A stretch of DNA of 37,340 nucleotides from Dokdonia sp. Its GTDB lineage: Bacteria; Bacteroidota; Bacteroidia; Flavobacteriales; Flavobacteriaceae. The stretch spans positions 1 through 37,340 of the forward strand of contig JALZVV010000050.1 in assembly GCA_023299935.1 (NCBI GenBank), read 5' to 3'. Every line of letters begins with the position of its first letter. Positions within the stretch are counted from its first letter, which is position 1. This document shows, one piece after another, positions 28,824 to 37,340 of this stretch. Below the pieces are notes generated by a model. The model was not told the DNA's origin and made no database searches. It saw only the letters and a program-made list of their open reading frames with translations. The translations under genes were made by a program, and so were the position numbers.

Positions 28824-31800
28824 ATGAATGCAGAAAAACAAAAAAAGGTAGACAAAGAATTTGGTTTATCAAGTTGGGCGATAGACAACCCAACCATCAT
28901 TTACGTACTTATGGCATTGTTTCTTGTCTTAGGGCTCAGTGCGTACCTTGGGATGGCCCGAGAGAATTTTCCAGAGATTAATGAGACTAAGATTTATATC
29001 TCTGCTCCCTATCCGGGCAATACCGCCGAAGATATCGAACGTCTTATTGTAGATCCCTTAGAAGACAAGCTACAGAACCTTTCTGGAGTAGTAGAAGTTT
29101 TATCTACCTCGCAGGAAGATTATGCCATTATCACAGTAGAGTTTGACTACAAGATGGATGTGCAAGTCGCAAAACAGCGAGTAAAAGATGAAGTAGACTC
29201 TGAAACAGCAAATGAAGACTGGCCCACCTTTAATGGTGCTAAAGTAGAACCTAATGTTTTTGACCTGAGCATCTCGGAAGAGACTCCTATCTTAAATGTA
29301 AATGTCTCCGGAAATTATCCAGTAGACAAGCTTAAAGACTATGCAGAATACTTGCAAGACGAGATAGAAAGTCTGAAAGAAATAAAAGAAGCGACTATAC
29401 GAGGCGCTCAGGAACGAGAAGTAGAAGTTGCAGTAGATATCTATAAAATGATGGCTGCCCAAGTTAATTTTGATAACGTAATTGGCGCCATTAACAATGG
29501 CAATATGACCCTATCTGCAGGAAACTTAGTTTCCAGTGGGCAACGCCGTAATATTAGAATTATCGGAGAAATTGACACTCCAGAAGAATTAGAAAATTTT
29601 GTAGTAAAATCAGAAAACGGTGCAGTCTATCTAAGAGATATTGCGACAGTTACGTTTACAGAAGAAGATAAAACTACTTATGCCCGTGACCTCACCCTAG
29701 AAAAAGGAGATTCTGTAGATGATCTAGAAGTAAGTAAAAGTGTGGTCATGCTGGATGTTAAGAAACGTTCTGGAGAGAATATGATTGCCGCTGTAGCGCA
29801 GATTACAGACATCATTAAGAATGCTGAGACTAATGTTTTCCCTCCGGACGTAAAAATCACGACAGCAAATGACCAAAGTGCAAAAACCGAAAACCAAGTA
29901 AACGACCTTGTAAACAATATCATTTTCGGGATAATTCTCGTTGTTGGGGTTCTCATGTTTTTCTTAGGGTTTAAAAACGCACTTTTTGTAGGCTTTGCCA
30001 TCCCTATGTCCATGTTTATGAGTTTTATGATTCTCAACCTGATGGGCTATACGATGAATACGATGATTCTTTTTGCTCTCATTATGGGACTGGGAATGCT
30101 TGTAGATAACGGGATTGTGGTGGTAGAAAACGTGTATCGATTAATGGATGAAGAAGGGATGTCACGTATCCAAGCAGCCAAAAAAGGAATTGGAGAAATT
30201 GCTTTCCCAATCATCATTTCAACACTAACTACCGTAGCGGCCTTTGTTCCTTTAGGCCTATGGCCAGGACTGATGGGTCAATTTATGATTTACTTCCCGA
30301 TTACCTTGTCGGTGGTATTAGGGTCGTCCTTGTTTGTTGCGATATTCATTAACTCGATGCTAGTGTCTAAGTTTATGAAAACAGATGAGAAAACGCTTTC
30401 GCGAAAACTACTCCTGCGCATTTCCTTAGTCATGTTACCCATAGGTATATTAATCCTTTTTGCCGGAGGGCCCGTGAGAGGATTTGGTTCTCTCATACTT
30501 GTGACCATTGTACTAATGTGGGTCTATAAATACCTATTGTTTAGTGCCGCCGAAGTTTTCCAACGTCGTTTCCTAAGCTGGTTAGAAAATAAATATAAAG
30601 GATTCTTAGGTTGGGCACTTAGAGGCTGGAGACCACTAGTATTTGTCATTAGCATTTTTATTTTACTCTTTGCCACTTTTGGTGCTTTTGGAGGTTCAAT
30701 AGGTGCTGGACGTACGTCCATAGAATTTTTTCCAGACAATAAACCCAATCAAATCTATGCATATATAGAATATCCTGAAGGCACGGCTATCGAAAAAACA
30801 AATGCGATTACAAAGGAAATTGAACGTCGCATCTTTAAAGTTTTTAATGATGGCGAATATTTAGAAGGCACAGATTATAACGCCCTTGTAGAAACTTCTG
30901 TTTCTCAAGTAGGTGAAGGAGCTAGTAATCCACAAACCGATGGAGGCAGCGCTGCCGAAATGCCTCACAGAGCTAAGATTACAGCTACCATGCGAGAGTA
31001 CAAATTTAGAAATGGCGCAGATAGTGAATTACTCCGTTTTAAAGTACAAGATGCGCTCAAGGGGATTTACCCGGGCGTGGTGATTACCGTTGAAAAAGAT
31101 GCAGCAGGTCCTCCACAAGGCTATCCAATCAATCTAGAATTAGAAGGAAACAATTATGAGGAACTAATAGTTGCCGCAGAGAAAATGCGCAACTTTATAA
31201 ATGCACGTAATGTCCCTGGAGTAGATGAGATTAAGATTGATGTAAACCGTGGTAAGCCAGGAACACAAGTCATTGTAGATCGCCAAAAAGCCGGAGAATT
31301 GGGTGTGGCTGTAGGTCAAGTAGGTATCCAATTGCGTAATTCTATTTTTGGAAGCAAGGCTGGTGTCTATAAAAAAGAAGGTGAGGATTATGACATCTAT
31401 GTTCGTTTTAAGGAAGACCAACGTTTTAATAATTCTGCATTATTCAATCAGAATATCATCTTTAGAGACCCTGCTACGGGACAAATAAAAGAGGTTCCAG
31501 TCGCTGCTGTAACCACAACAAAAAATACTTCATCTTTTAGTTCGATTAAGCATCGTGATTCTAAACGTGTGGTTACCGTATACTCAGCACTCGCTGCGGG
31601 ATATACAGATGCACAGGTGGTAGTCACAGCAATCCAAGAAGAGATGAATAATTTTACAGACCTCCCTAAGAATATAAAAGTAAATTATACAGGTCAGATT
31701 GAGGAACAAAATAAGGAGATGGCCTTTTTAATGAGCGCCTTTTTTGGAGGATTAGGCTTGATTTTCTTTTTATTAATTTTTCAGTTTAGCTCTATTTCAA

Positions 31801-32405
31801 AGCCTATCATTATTATGATAGCAATATTTTTGAGCTTTATTGGCGTATTTGGGGGGATCATCATTAGCGGCTCTTCATTTGTTATCATAATGACAATGAT
31901 GGGTATCATTTCCCTAGCAGGAATTGTAGTAAATAACGGTGTAGTGCTGCTGGATTACACCCAACTCTTAGTCGACAGAAAGGAAGTAGCTCAAGGCTTA
32001 GAAGGAAAACAAATGTTAGATATCTCAACAACTATAGATGTGATCATAGAAGGAGGCCGTGCACGTTTACGTCCGGTGCTTCTTACGGCTATCACAACAG
32101 TCTTAGGCCTAATCCCTTTAGCTATTGGAATCAATATAGATTTCTTTGGCTTGTTTCAGGACTTTAACCCTAGTATTTATGTAGGCGGCGATAATGTGAT
32201 ATTCTGGGGACCTTTAGCCTGGACAGTGATTTACGGTCTAATTATAGCTACTTTCCTCACACTCATCATTGTACCATTACTCTATTATATAGTTTATCGT
32301 ATGAAGCTTTATTTTAGAGGAACAAAAGCAGTTACAAAGAAGCATATTAATGCATCAGATATTGAAAATGAAGCAAATGATTTTGCTATTCGTGAAAGCA
32401 ACTAA
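28824..32405 (+). CDS. RND-family efflux permease (AcrB/HAE1-like)
   Basis: A 1193-aa inner-membrane proton/drug antiporter, somewhat longer than the usual 1030-1050. It has the expected two halves, each with a first helix (NPTIIYVLMALFLVLG; RPLVFVISIFILLF), a large periplasmic porter domain and then a helix bundle. The helix 4 proton-relay region reads MLVDNGIVVVEN, with Asp428 followed by Asn where AcrB has two Asp; the single-Asp form is common in more distant RND pumps. The second-half relay region is IISLAGIVVNNGVVLLD. The extra length is mostly in the central region between the halves (about residues 500-590). It is the last gene of the tetR-tolC-adaptor-pump operon. The substrate is unknown. 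Confidence 0.94.
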   Translation: MNAEKQKKVDKEFGLSSWAIDNPTIIYVLMALFLVLGLSAYLGMARENFPEINETKIYISAPYPGNTAEDIERLIVDPLEDKLQNLSGVVEVLSTSQEDYAIITVEFDYKMDVQVAKQRVKDEVDSETANEDWPTFNGAKVEPNVFDLSISEETPILNVNVSGNYPVDKLKDYAEYLQDEIESLKEIKEATIRGAQEREVEVAVDIYKMMAAQVNFDNVIGAINNGNMTLSAGNLVSSGQRRNIRIIGEIDTPEELENFVVKSENGAVYLRDIATVTFTEEDKTTYARDLTLEKGDSVDDLEVSKSVVMLDVKKRSGENMIAAVAQITDIIKNAETNVFPPDVKITTANDQSAKTENQVNDLVNNIIFGIILVVGVLMFFLGFKNALFVGFAIPMSMFMSFMILNLMGYTMNTMILFALIMGLGMLVDNGIVVVENVYRLMDEEGMSRIQAAKKGIGEIAFPIIISTLTTVAAFVPLGLWPGLMGQFMIYFPITLSVVLGSSLFVAIFINSMLVSKFMKTDEKTLSRKLLLRISLVMLPIGILILFAGGPVRGFGSLILVTIVLMWVYKYLLFSAAEVFQRRFLSWLENKYKGFLGWALRGWRPLVFVISIFILLFATFGAFGGSIGAGRTSIEFFPDNKPNQIYAYIEYPEGTAIEKTNAITKEIERRIFKVFNDGEYLEGTDYNALVETSVSQVGEGASNPQTDGGSAAEMPHRAKITATMREYKFRNGADSELLRFKVQDALKGIYPGVVITVEKDAAGPPQGYPINLELEGNNYEELIVAAEKMRNFINARNVPGVDEIKIDVNRGKPGTQVIVDRQKAGELGVAVGQVGIQLRNSIFGSKAGVYKKEGEDYDIYVRFKEDQRFNNSALFNQNIIFRDPATGQIKEVPVAAVTTTKNTSSFSSIKHRDSKRVVTVYSALAAGYTDAQVVVTAIQEEMNNFTDLPKNIKVNYTGQIEEQNKEMAFLMSAFFGGLGLIFFLLIFQFSSISKPIIIMIAIFLSFIGVFGGIIISGSSFVIIMTMMGIISLAGIVVNNGVVLLDYTQLLVDRKEVAQGLEGKQMLDISTTIDVIIEGGRARLRPVLLTAITTVLGLIPLAIGINIDFFGLFQDFNPSIYVGGDNVIFWGPLAWTVIYGLIIATFLTLIIVPLLYYIVYRMKLYFRGTKAVTKKHINASDIENEANDFAIRESN
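30395..30408. repeat. GCTTTCGCGAAAAC, near-perfect palindrome (inside the RND gene)
   Basis: Contains the exact 10-base core TTTCGCGAAA with one change in the outer arm. Here it encodes Leu-Ser-Arg-Lys, a different reading frame from the copy in sucA. Confidence 0.85.
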
Positions 32406-32708
32406 CTTCAATTCATTCCGGGGCATTCAAAGCATCAAGAAAACCTAAAATTTTGTAATTTATATCATAAGCCTTGACTACGCTCAACCCGATTATTAGG
32501 ATTGTTTTACACGCTTTTTGGTTCATTAGCAAGATTATGTTTTGGCGCAAGCGGATCCGTCAAAATTATGTCCAAAGGAAGTGAGCAGTCTTACCACATA
32601 AAAAACTCGATCCTTCTTTGTAAATTAAGAGATTAGCGATATATTTGCACCCGCTTAAACCGAAAGGAAGGCACAGTTTAAAATTTAATCACATATTAAT
32701 AATTCGCT
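32406..32708. other. Intergenic region with rplU promoter
   Basis: No gene is visible. The first 200 bases carry no recognisable element apart from a short 'gactacgctcaacc' stretch of the kind found in flavobacterial repeats. The last 90 bases hold the rplU promoter and leader. Confidence 0.6.
32617..32647 (+). promoter_or_regulatory. Consensus promoter of rplU-rpmA
   Basis: TTTG (32617-32620), a 19-base spacer and TATATTTG (32640-32647) match the Bacteroidetes -33/-7 consensus perfectly. The leader of about 55 bases would start near 32653. This is the best promoter in the window. Confidence 0.8.
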
Positions 32709-33419
32709 ATGTACGCAATTGTAGAGATAGCAGGGCAGCAATTTAAAGTTGCAAAAGACCAGAAAGTCTTTGTTCACCGTCTGTCTACCGATGAAGGGAA
32801 AAAAGTTGCATTTGACAACGTTCTTTTAATTGGAGACGGTAACAATGTTACTATCGGCGCCCCGGCTATAGACGGAGCTCAAGTAGGAGCTAAAGTCGTG
32901 AGACACCTTAAAGGTGACAAAGTAATCGTTTTCAAAAAGAAAAGACGTAAAGGATACCGTAAGAAAAACGGACACCGTCAGTCTCTTTCTGAAATCGTAA
33001 TTGAAAGCATCGTTGCTTCTGGAGCTAAAAAAGCAGCTCCTAAAAAGGAAGCTAAGAAAGTAGCTCCTGTAAAGGAAACTACAAAAGCTGAGCCTAAGGC
33101 TAAAGCAGTAGCTCCTAAAAAAGAAGCAGCTGAACCAGCAGCAAAAAAGGCTCCGGCTAAGAAAGCTTCTGGAAAAGCAGACGATCTTAAGAAAATTGAA
33201 GGAATTGGGCCTAAAATTGCGCAAACCCTTACAGATGCAGGCGTTGCTACATTTGCAGAACTTGCAAAAACGGCACCAGCTAAGATTTCTGAAATCATTG
33301 CAGGAGTACGTGGAAATCACATTCCTGACACTTGGCCTAAGCAAGCAGAAATGGCTGCAGCAGGAAAATGGGATGAGCTTAAGAAATGGCAAGATGAATT
33401 AGATGGTGGGAAAGCTTAA
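32709..33419 (+). CDS. rplU: 50S ribosomal protein L21 with C-terminal HhH extension
   Basis: A 236-aa protein. Residues 1-103 are a complete L21 (MYAIVEIAGQQFKV ... KKKRRKGYRKKNGHRQ), which binds 23S rRNA in the large subunit. Standard bacterial L21 ends near residue 103. Here a Lys/Ala/Pro-rich linker (about 105-157) leads to a helix-hairpin-helix domain (DDLKKIEGIGPKIAQTL, about 158-190) and a Trp-containing helical tail to 236. The extension is of the type found in Bacteroidetes L21; HhH domains usually bind nucleic acid, so it may contact rRNA, but its role is unknown. It has a consensus promoter and is followed 63 bases later by rpmA, the usual partner. Confidence 0.95.
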   Translation: MYAIVEIAGQQFKVAKDQKVFVHRLSTDEGKKVAFDNVLLIGDGNNVTIGAPAIDGAQVGAKVVRHLKGDKVIVFKKKRRKGYRKKNGHRQSLSEIVIESIVASGAKKAAPKKEAKKVAPVKETTKAEPKAKAVAPKKEAAEPAAKKAPAKKASGKADDLKKIEGIGPKIAQTLTDAGVATFAELAKTAPAKISEIIAGVRGNHIPDTWPKQAEMAAAGKWDELKKWQDELDGGKA

Positions 33420-33482
33420 TAAGCAACTCACTTAAGTTTAATATAGATCCAAGCTTTTGCGAGGATCAAAAAAAGTAACAAA

Positions 33483-33743
33483 ATGGCTCACAAAAAAGGA
33501 GTTGGTAGTTCAAAAAACGGTCGTGAATCACAATCGAAGCGCCTAGGTGTTAAGATTTTTGGAGGACAAGCTGCAATTGCAGGGAACATCATCGTACGTC
33601 AAAGAGGAAACACGCACCACCCAGGTGAAAACGTGTATGGTGGAAAAGATCATACCCTTCACGCTAAAGTGGATGGTGTTGTAAAATTCGCTAAAAAGAA
33701 AGATAACAAATCTTATGTTTCTGTAGTACCATTTGAAGCATAA
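33483..33743 (+). CDS. rpmA: 50S ribosomal protein L27
   Basis: An 86-aa L27 of normal length. The flexible N-terminus reaching the peptidyl-transferase centre ([22 protein letters not shown]) and the central [21 protein letters not shown] are canonical. The N-terminus begins directly with MAHKKG, so there is no cleavable leader of the Firmicutes type. It is co-transcribed with rplU and followed by an intrinsic terminator. Confidence 0.97.
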   Translation: MAHKKGVGSSKNGRESQSKRLGVKIFGGQAAIAGNIIVRQRGNTHHPGENVYGGKDHTLHAKVDGVVKFAKKKDNKSYVSVVPFEA

Positions 33744-33766
33744 GGAATATCTTATCCTTAAAAAAT

Positions 33767-33796
33767 AAAACCCTTTCCAGTTTTGGAAAGGGTTTT
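33767..33796 (+). terminator. Terminator of rplU-rpmA (bidirectional)
   Basis: A perfect 13-base stem AAAACCCTTTCCA / TGGAAAGGGTTTT with a 4-base loop, flanked by A- and T-runs. It can also end the minus-strand gene that stops at 33831. Confidence 0.85.
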
Positions 33797-33830
33797 TTAT
33801 GTGGTAATATTTTTTCTTACAAAGAAAGCT

Positions 33831-34529
33831 TTACTTATTCACCAATTTATCCGTGCCTAGGTACCCATCATCTTTGTTATAGTACCAAGCACGATCTTTA
33901 GGCATTTTAATCCCTTCTACGAGCATTTCGCCTGAAAGCAGAATATATTCACCGGTTTTCTCATTAGCGACCTTAAAAAACTGATACACTTCCATTGCAT
34001 ATGTTTCAGGATCAAAGTAAAATTGCCAAATATCTGAACCCACTGTTTCATCATAGCTAACGCGCACTACGAGATACTCTTTATTCTTGAAAGTCGTCCT
34101 TTGTACCACCGGATGTATGTTTGTACCCAGATCTTTGAGTTTCATAGGCAGTCCATACAAGTAGGTATAGTAATTTTTAAACATCACCGTACGTTCACAT
34201 TCCTTCTCTGCTAAGGAAGCTTCTTTTACCGTTCCATCTACCTCAGAAAAGCGGCAGTTGCCATTTTCTATTTCGCGAAAGCTCTTTTTATCTCCTTGTT
34301 GCGTAGAGACGTTAAAGTACTCTTGGGGTAAATCTATGGTTATCATACTCTCTCTTCGAGAGTTATCCTGCATTTCTAGAACGACCTTAAATTCTCCTTG
34401 AAAACTGGACCAATTATTTCCTGGGTCGTGATACCGTATTGCCTTTGTTACCACTTCTTCTCCTGTAAATACCTGTGCACTTAGGCATTGAAATACCATT
34501 ACAAACAGCAAACTAAAAACAATTTTCAT
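33831..34529 (-). CDS. Exported protein with LolA-like fold, unknown role
   Basis: A 232-aa protein with a signal peptide (residues about 1-18 after the chosen start, ending CLSAQ). The track starts at 34592; the ATG at 34529 (MKIVFSLLFVMV) places the signal peptide at the very start. The body is rich in beta-strands (FQGEFKVVLEMQDN, YLVVRVSYDE, WQFYFDPETYAMEVYQF), a pattern resembling the LolA/LppX convex sheet. I believe it belongs to the Bacteroidetes DUF6503-type family, from memory. It probably acts in the periplasm or at the outer membrane. It lies just downstream of the gld operon terminator, on the same strand. The gene contains a copy of the palindrome core. Confidence 0.72.
   Translation of the reverse strand: MKIVFSLLFVMVFQCLSAQVFTGEEVVTKAIRYHDPGNNWSSFQGEFKVVLEMQDNSRRESMITIDLPQEYFNVSTQQGDKKSFREIENGNCRFSEVDGTVKEASLAEKECERTVMFKNYYTYLYGLPMKLKDLGTNIHPVVQRTTFKNKEYLVVRVSYDETVGSDIWQFYFDPETYAMEVYQFFKVANEKTGEYILLSGEMLVEGIKMPKDRAWYYNKDDGYLGTDKLVNK
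34270..34282. repeat. ATTTCGCGAAAGC, palindrome core (inside an exported-protein gene)
   Basis: Contains the exact core TTTCGCGAAA and the full right arm. It encodes Ser-Phe-Arg-Glu on the minus strand, the same reading frame as the sucA copy. Confidence 0.85.
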
Positions 34530-34614
34530 CCTTATATTTTTGAAAAATGAATATACAATCTTTTCATTTAGTATATTTTCAAATGCATCCAAAAGCTCAA
34601 AATGCGTCCATTAA

Positions 34615-34643
34615 AAAAGCCGTCCTATAGTAAGACGGCTTTT
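34615..34643 (-). terminator. Terminator of the gld operon
   Basis: A perfect 10-base stem AAAAGCCGTC / GACGGCTTTT with a 9-base loop, 21 bases after the gldN stop codon. Confidence 0.85.
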
Positions 34644-34663
34644 AAATGTTGTACGAAATCACA

Positions 34664-35554
34664 TTAGTAATTCCAAAGATCTTGTTCTAAATCCCTAATA
34701 CGTTCTTTTATTCGATTAGACTCATAGAGCTGCATCATTGCATTATTACTAATATACTCTTTTACCTGCCTATCACCCTGAACATTGTCTTCTCGATAAA
34801 TCGTACCGTTAAAACGCCTACTATTTAAGAGATGATCAAACGATATGGGCATAGAAGTATTTTTCCTGTTAAATGCTTTGGCCTTATGCAGAACTTCTCT
34901 TGCTCCTGGGAACCATACCCAAAACAACTCAATATCTTCTTGCTGAGCATCATCTAAGAAGTTTACATCTCCAGAAACTGGGGCAAAACCTAATAATCGA
35001 TACTTAAGCTCACCTTGACGTTTGTCTACATACCAATATCCTCTCATATGATAGGCATTAATATCGTAAGCACTTATACGCCTTGTCTCGATATTATAAT
35101 CAGAAATAGGCAAACCTTCATTTAGTTCTCTATATCCATCATCTGTAGTATCAGTTTTTACCAATGCCGCAGAGATATCATCCAACTGTATTTTTTCTGT
35201 AAAATATGAATCTGAGTAAATGGCATCAATCTCTCCATTCTTTACCGCTTTAAGTACCACATCATATAAAGATCTTCTATCTGATCCAATATTCAGGGTA
35301 TCTACAGGGTAATACATTGGGAAATTAACACGCTCATCTAAATCTACTACCTCCCACGTACTTTTAGACCAGAGCACATCCCTATCGCCAACATATCCGT
35401 AAGGCAGTGGATTATCATTATCATTTTCTATCTGCTCCTCTGTCTTCTCAAACATTTGGTCTGGCGTTTTTGCATTCAAGATATTTCCTTGAGCAAAAGC
35501 CGGTACCGAAAGTACACAAGCAATAGCAAGTAAGATTGCATTTTTAAGATTCAT
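34664..35554 (-). CDS. gldN: Gliding motility / type IX secretion protein GldN
   Basis: A 296-aa protein with a signal peptide (residues 1-21, ending AFAQ), predicted periplasmic. GldN (PorN) binds GldM and the GldK ring of the type IX secretion system, used for protein export and gliding. Recognisable features are the acidic YGYVGDRDVLWSKSTWEVVDLDERVNFP segment and RMKER-like C-terminal helices (NRIKERIRDLEQDLWNY). It lies 12 bases downstream of gldM and is followed by a terminator, so it ends the gldKLMN operon. Length and operon place fit the family well. Confidence 0.93.
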   Translation of the reverse strand: MNLKNAILLAIACVLSVPAFAQGNILNAKTPDQMFEKTEEQIENDNDNPLPYGYVGDRDVLWSKSTWEVVDLDERVNFPMYYPVDTLNIGSDRRSLYDVVLKAVKNGEIDAIYSDSYFTEKIQLDDISAALVKTDTTDDGYRELNEGLPISDYNIETRRISAYDINAYHMRGYWYVDKRQGELKYRLLGFAPVSGDVNFLDDAQQEDIELFWVWFPGAREVLHKAKAFNRKNTSMPISFDHLLNSRRFNGTIYREDNVQGDRQVKEYISNNAMMQLYESNRIKERIRDLEQDLWNY

Positions 35555-35566
35555 AGTATATAAATA

Positions 35567-37132
35567 TTAGTTTGTCACCTCTATAATTACATTCGATACT
35601 TTTGGCAATTTATAACTCGAATTACCTTGTATCTGAGCTTTAATATCAAAAATCTGGACTGTAGACCCTCGTTTTGCCTTTTTCAAAGCATTCTTTGCCT
35701 GAGCATTCAACTTTGTACCTTGCACTTGAACTGTTCCTGCTCCTGGAGCCTTAAATTTGAAACTTGTAACTGACAAGTCCAAGTCAAAATCAAAATCAAC
35801 CAGTTTAGCTCCTATTGGTGCGCTACCTATTGCTTCTCTAGACATTTTCATGTTTCCAGAGTCATCATTACGCATAGTACCTGTAGGACGCGGAATATTC
35901 TTAATACGGAAAGTCGCTTTATCGCTTACACTACCTCCTCCATCAGGAAGGGTACCACTAACATTAATAGTTACTTCTTTGCCCGTACCTGGAGACATCA
36001 TATAGCTTGATCCACTCTTTTTTGTTAAACCAGGAGCAGAAGCGTTAATCTTACTATCCTGTATTCCAGCAAATGTAATGGTCATAGGATTCTGCACCCC
36101 ACGATAAACTACATTCATTTTATCAGCTGCTATTGTAGCACTGTTAGGCTTGTTAATGGTTGTCCACTTCTGATCCACTGCCACTTCTACTTCCTTACCA
36201 TCTTGTAAGAAAATTAAATTACCAGTAATTTTATGATCTCCAACACCACCAGAACCAACTTTTAATTTTACGCGACCACCTTCAAACTCATAACGGTTTC
36301 CAATAGGTCTACCATCAATTAAAAGTTCCACTCTTTCTGGTTTAGTAGATTCATCTACACGCCCTAATGATATCATACCATCAAAGGTTTCTCCTGTATA
36401 GAAAGCCCCTTTTTCCTGGGTCATTACTGTAGAATAGTTTTGGTCACTAATCTTAGATAAAGCCTTTAAGTTTCCTGAAAGAAGTTTAGACAATAATTCA
36501 TTTTCAATAACTTTAATGTCATTCTGCATTTGTGTCATCTTTGTTAAAGATGATACCATTGGAAATCCAACAAAATGGTAATTAATGTAATCTTTTGTCA
36601 CTCCCTCACTATCTGTAATATCTTCCGAATTAAAAACTTCAGATATTTCTGCAGCTAACTCTTGATTAGTATCTTGAATAAGCGCCACCATTCCATTGCG
36701 GTACATATCCATTTGATCTAAAAAGTTTTGACCAGCTGCCGAAACTTTCCCTCCTTTATAGAAGTTCTCATCTAGGTACTGTGTCTTATCCATTGATTCA
36801 TAGTCCTTATCATCTTTTACTTTATTGCCAACTAAAAGTTCAGCTTTTGTAGTTTCAAGATAATCGTATAACTTTTTGGATATATCGGAAGCACTTTGTG
36901 CCGTAGCCGCAGCTGTTTTGAACTCTTCGTTCTCGCCAGCTTTTTTTCTGAGATCACCTAAAGCAAGGTTATTCTTAGCTTCAAAACCAGTATTAGCTTT
37001 CACTAACTTCTCATTAATCGATCCAAATGCCGATAGTACTTCCTTAGACATATTTAATGCTAGCATTGCTATAAACACTAAATACATCAGGTTAATCATT
37101 TTCTGCCTTGCAGATAATTTTCCTCCTGCCAT
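35567..37132 (-). CDS. gldM: Gliding motility / type IX secretion motor protein GldM
   Basis: A 521-aa motor component. A short cytoplasmic start (MAGGKLSARQKMINLMYL) leads to one inner-membrane helix (about residues 15-34, MYLVFIAMLALNMS), which with GldL forms the proton-driven motor. A long periplasmic part of four domains spans the periplasm to GldK/GldN, ending in Ig-like beta domains (KATFRIKNIPRPTG, SSYKLPKVSNVIIEV). The conserved Arg/Lys region before the helix and the Glu at the start of the periplasmic segment (NMSKEVLSAFG) are present. It lies between gldL (48 bases upstream) and gldN (12 bases downstream). Confidence 0.95.
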   Translation of the reverse strand: MAGGKLSARQKMINLMYLVFIAMLALNMSKEVLSAFGSINEKLVKANTGFEAKNNLALGDLRKKAGENEEFKTAAATAQSASDISKKLYDYLETTKAELLVGNKVKDDKDYESMDKTQYLDENFYKGGKVSAAGQNFLDQMDMYRNGMVALIQDTNQELAAEISEVFNSEDITDSEGVTKDYINYHFVGFPMVSSLTKMTQMQNDIKVIENELLSKLLSGNLKALSKISDQNYSTVMTQEKGAFYTGETFDGMISLGRVDESTKPERVELLIDGRPIGNRYEFEGGRVKLKVGSGGVGDHKITGNLIFLQDGKEVEVAVDQKWTTINKPNSATIAADKMNVVYRGVQNPMTITFAGIQDSKINASAPGLTKKSGSSYMMSPGTGKEVTINVSGTLPDGGGSVSDKATFRIKNIPRPTGTMRNDDSGNMKMSREAIGSAPIGAKLVDFDFDLDLSVTSFKFKAPGAGTVQVQGTKLNAQAKNALKKAKRGSTVQIFDIKAQIQGNSSYKLPKVSNVIIEVTN

Positions 37133-37180
37133 GTCTTTATATTTTTAAGGTTAGTAATTAGTTATAGTAACTAACATTAA

Positions 37181-37340
37181 TTATTTAGACATTGCAGATA
37201 ACATACCTCCATATACTCCATTTAATGAAGAAAGGTTTGTCGCAAGACTTTCCATTTGCTCTTTAAGCTTTCCTGCATTTGCAGTTACTTGCTCATTGAT
37301 CTCTGCCTGACGACTAGAAGATTCTACCTGTACTTTGTAA
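37181..37340 (-). CDS. gldL: Gliding motility / type IX secretion protein GldL, C-terminal end (partial)
   Basis: Absent from the ORF track because it is cut by the window edge. The minus strand reads ...KVQVESSSRQAEINEQ, then a coiled stretch KLKEQMESLATNLSSLNGVY and ends GGMLSAMSK before TAA at 37181. GldL is the inner-membrane partner of GldM in the type IX motor, and its cytoplasmic tail ends in this 'LNGVYGxMLSAM' sequence. Only the last 52 residues are visible; the two membrane helices lie beyond the window. It is immediately upstream of gldM on the same strand, the standard gldKLMN order. Confidence 0.88.
   Translation of the reverse strand, partial: YKVQVESSSRQAEINEQVTANAGKLKEQMESLATNLSSLNGVYGGMLSAMSK

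Noticed and set aside
32826-33392. A 188-aa minus-strand ORF opposite rplU (and another at 32978-33298)
   Set aside because: Its Ser/Phe/Cys-rich sequence is the complement of the Lys/Ala-rich L21 tail; a shadow frame.

Overview
The window looks like a chromosomal segment of a marine-type member of the Flavobacteriaceae (Bacteroidetes). The evidence is the partial gldL plus gldM and gldN of the type IX secretion/gliding system, a PorT-like barrel protein, promoters of the Bacteroidetes type (-33 TTTG, -7 TAnnTTTG), ribosomal protein L21 with a long Lys/Ala and helix-hairpin-helix tail, low GC, and intergenic tracts of degenerate 'aatctccaatc / attcgtaattc' repeats. Everything was read from the sequence and the ORF track; no database was searched.

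Layout. Bases 1-210 are the 3' end of asnS. Bases 211-877 are repeat-rich and non-coding. Bases 878-7300 form an accessory block: two lipoprotein + seven-helix membrane protein pairs (the second membrane gene is frameshifted), then three more seven-helix paralogues, a small one-helix ORF, and a short HisKA_3-type histidine kinase with a NarL/LuxR-type response regulator. Bases 7430-12670 are core genes: rpoN, a PAP2-like membrane protein, porT, and an exbB-membrane protein-exbD-exbD operon. Bases 12671-14407 are a decayed island: a gene with an HExxH-type motif split by an in-frame stop, flanked by direct repeats, next to a very long hairpin and tRNA-Ser(GGA). Bases 14613-17570 hold tatD, an acyltransferase and ansA. 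Bases 17642-18598 hold an aspartic protease and a broken sensor-like gene. Then come a DinB-family gene, sucB-sucA (TCA cycle), a small barrel protein and a polyprenyl diphosphate synthase. Bases 25637-32405 are a tetR-tolC-adaptor-RND pump operon with a clear candidate operator. rplU-rpmA follow, and the window ends with an envelope protein, gldN, gldM and partial gldL.

The most interesting part is the 878-7300 block. Five paralogous seven-helix proteins share motifs. Two sit beside paralogous lipoproteins, and three sit in one predicted operon with a kinase that has almost no sensor domain of its own. I infer a membrane-sensing system in which the seven-helix proteins (and perhaps the lipoproteins) supply the input to the kinase; this is not a system I can name. 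A second genome-scale signal is the palindrome GCTTTCGCGAAAGC, whose 10-base core occurs six times here, both between and inside genes. Several genes are in decay: an in-frame stop twice and a frameshift once.
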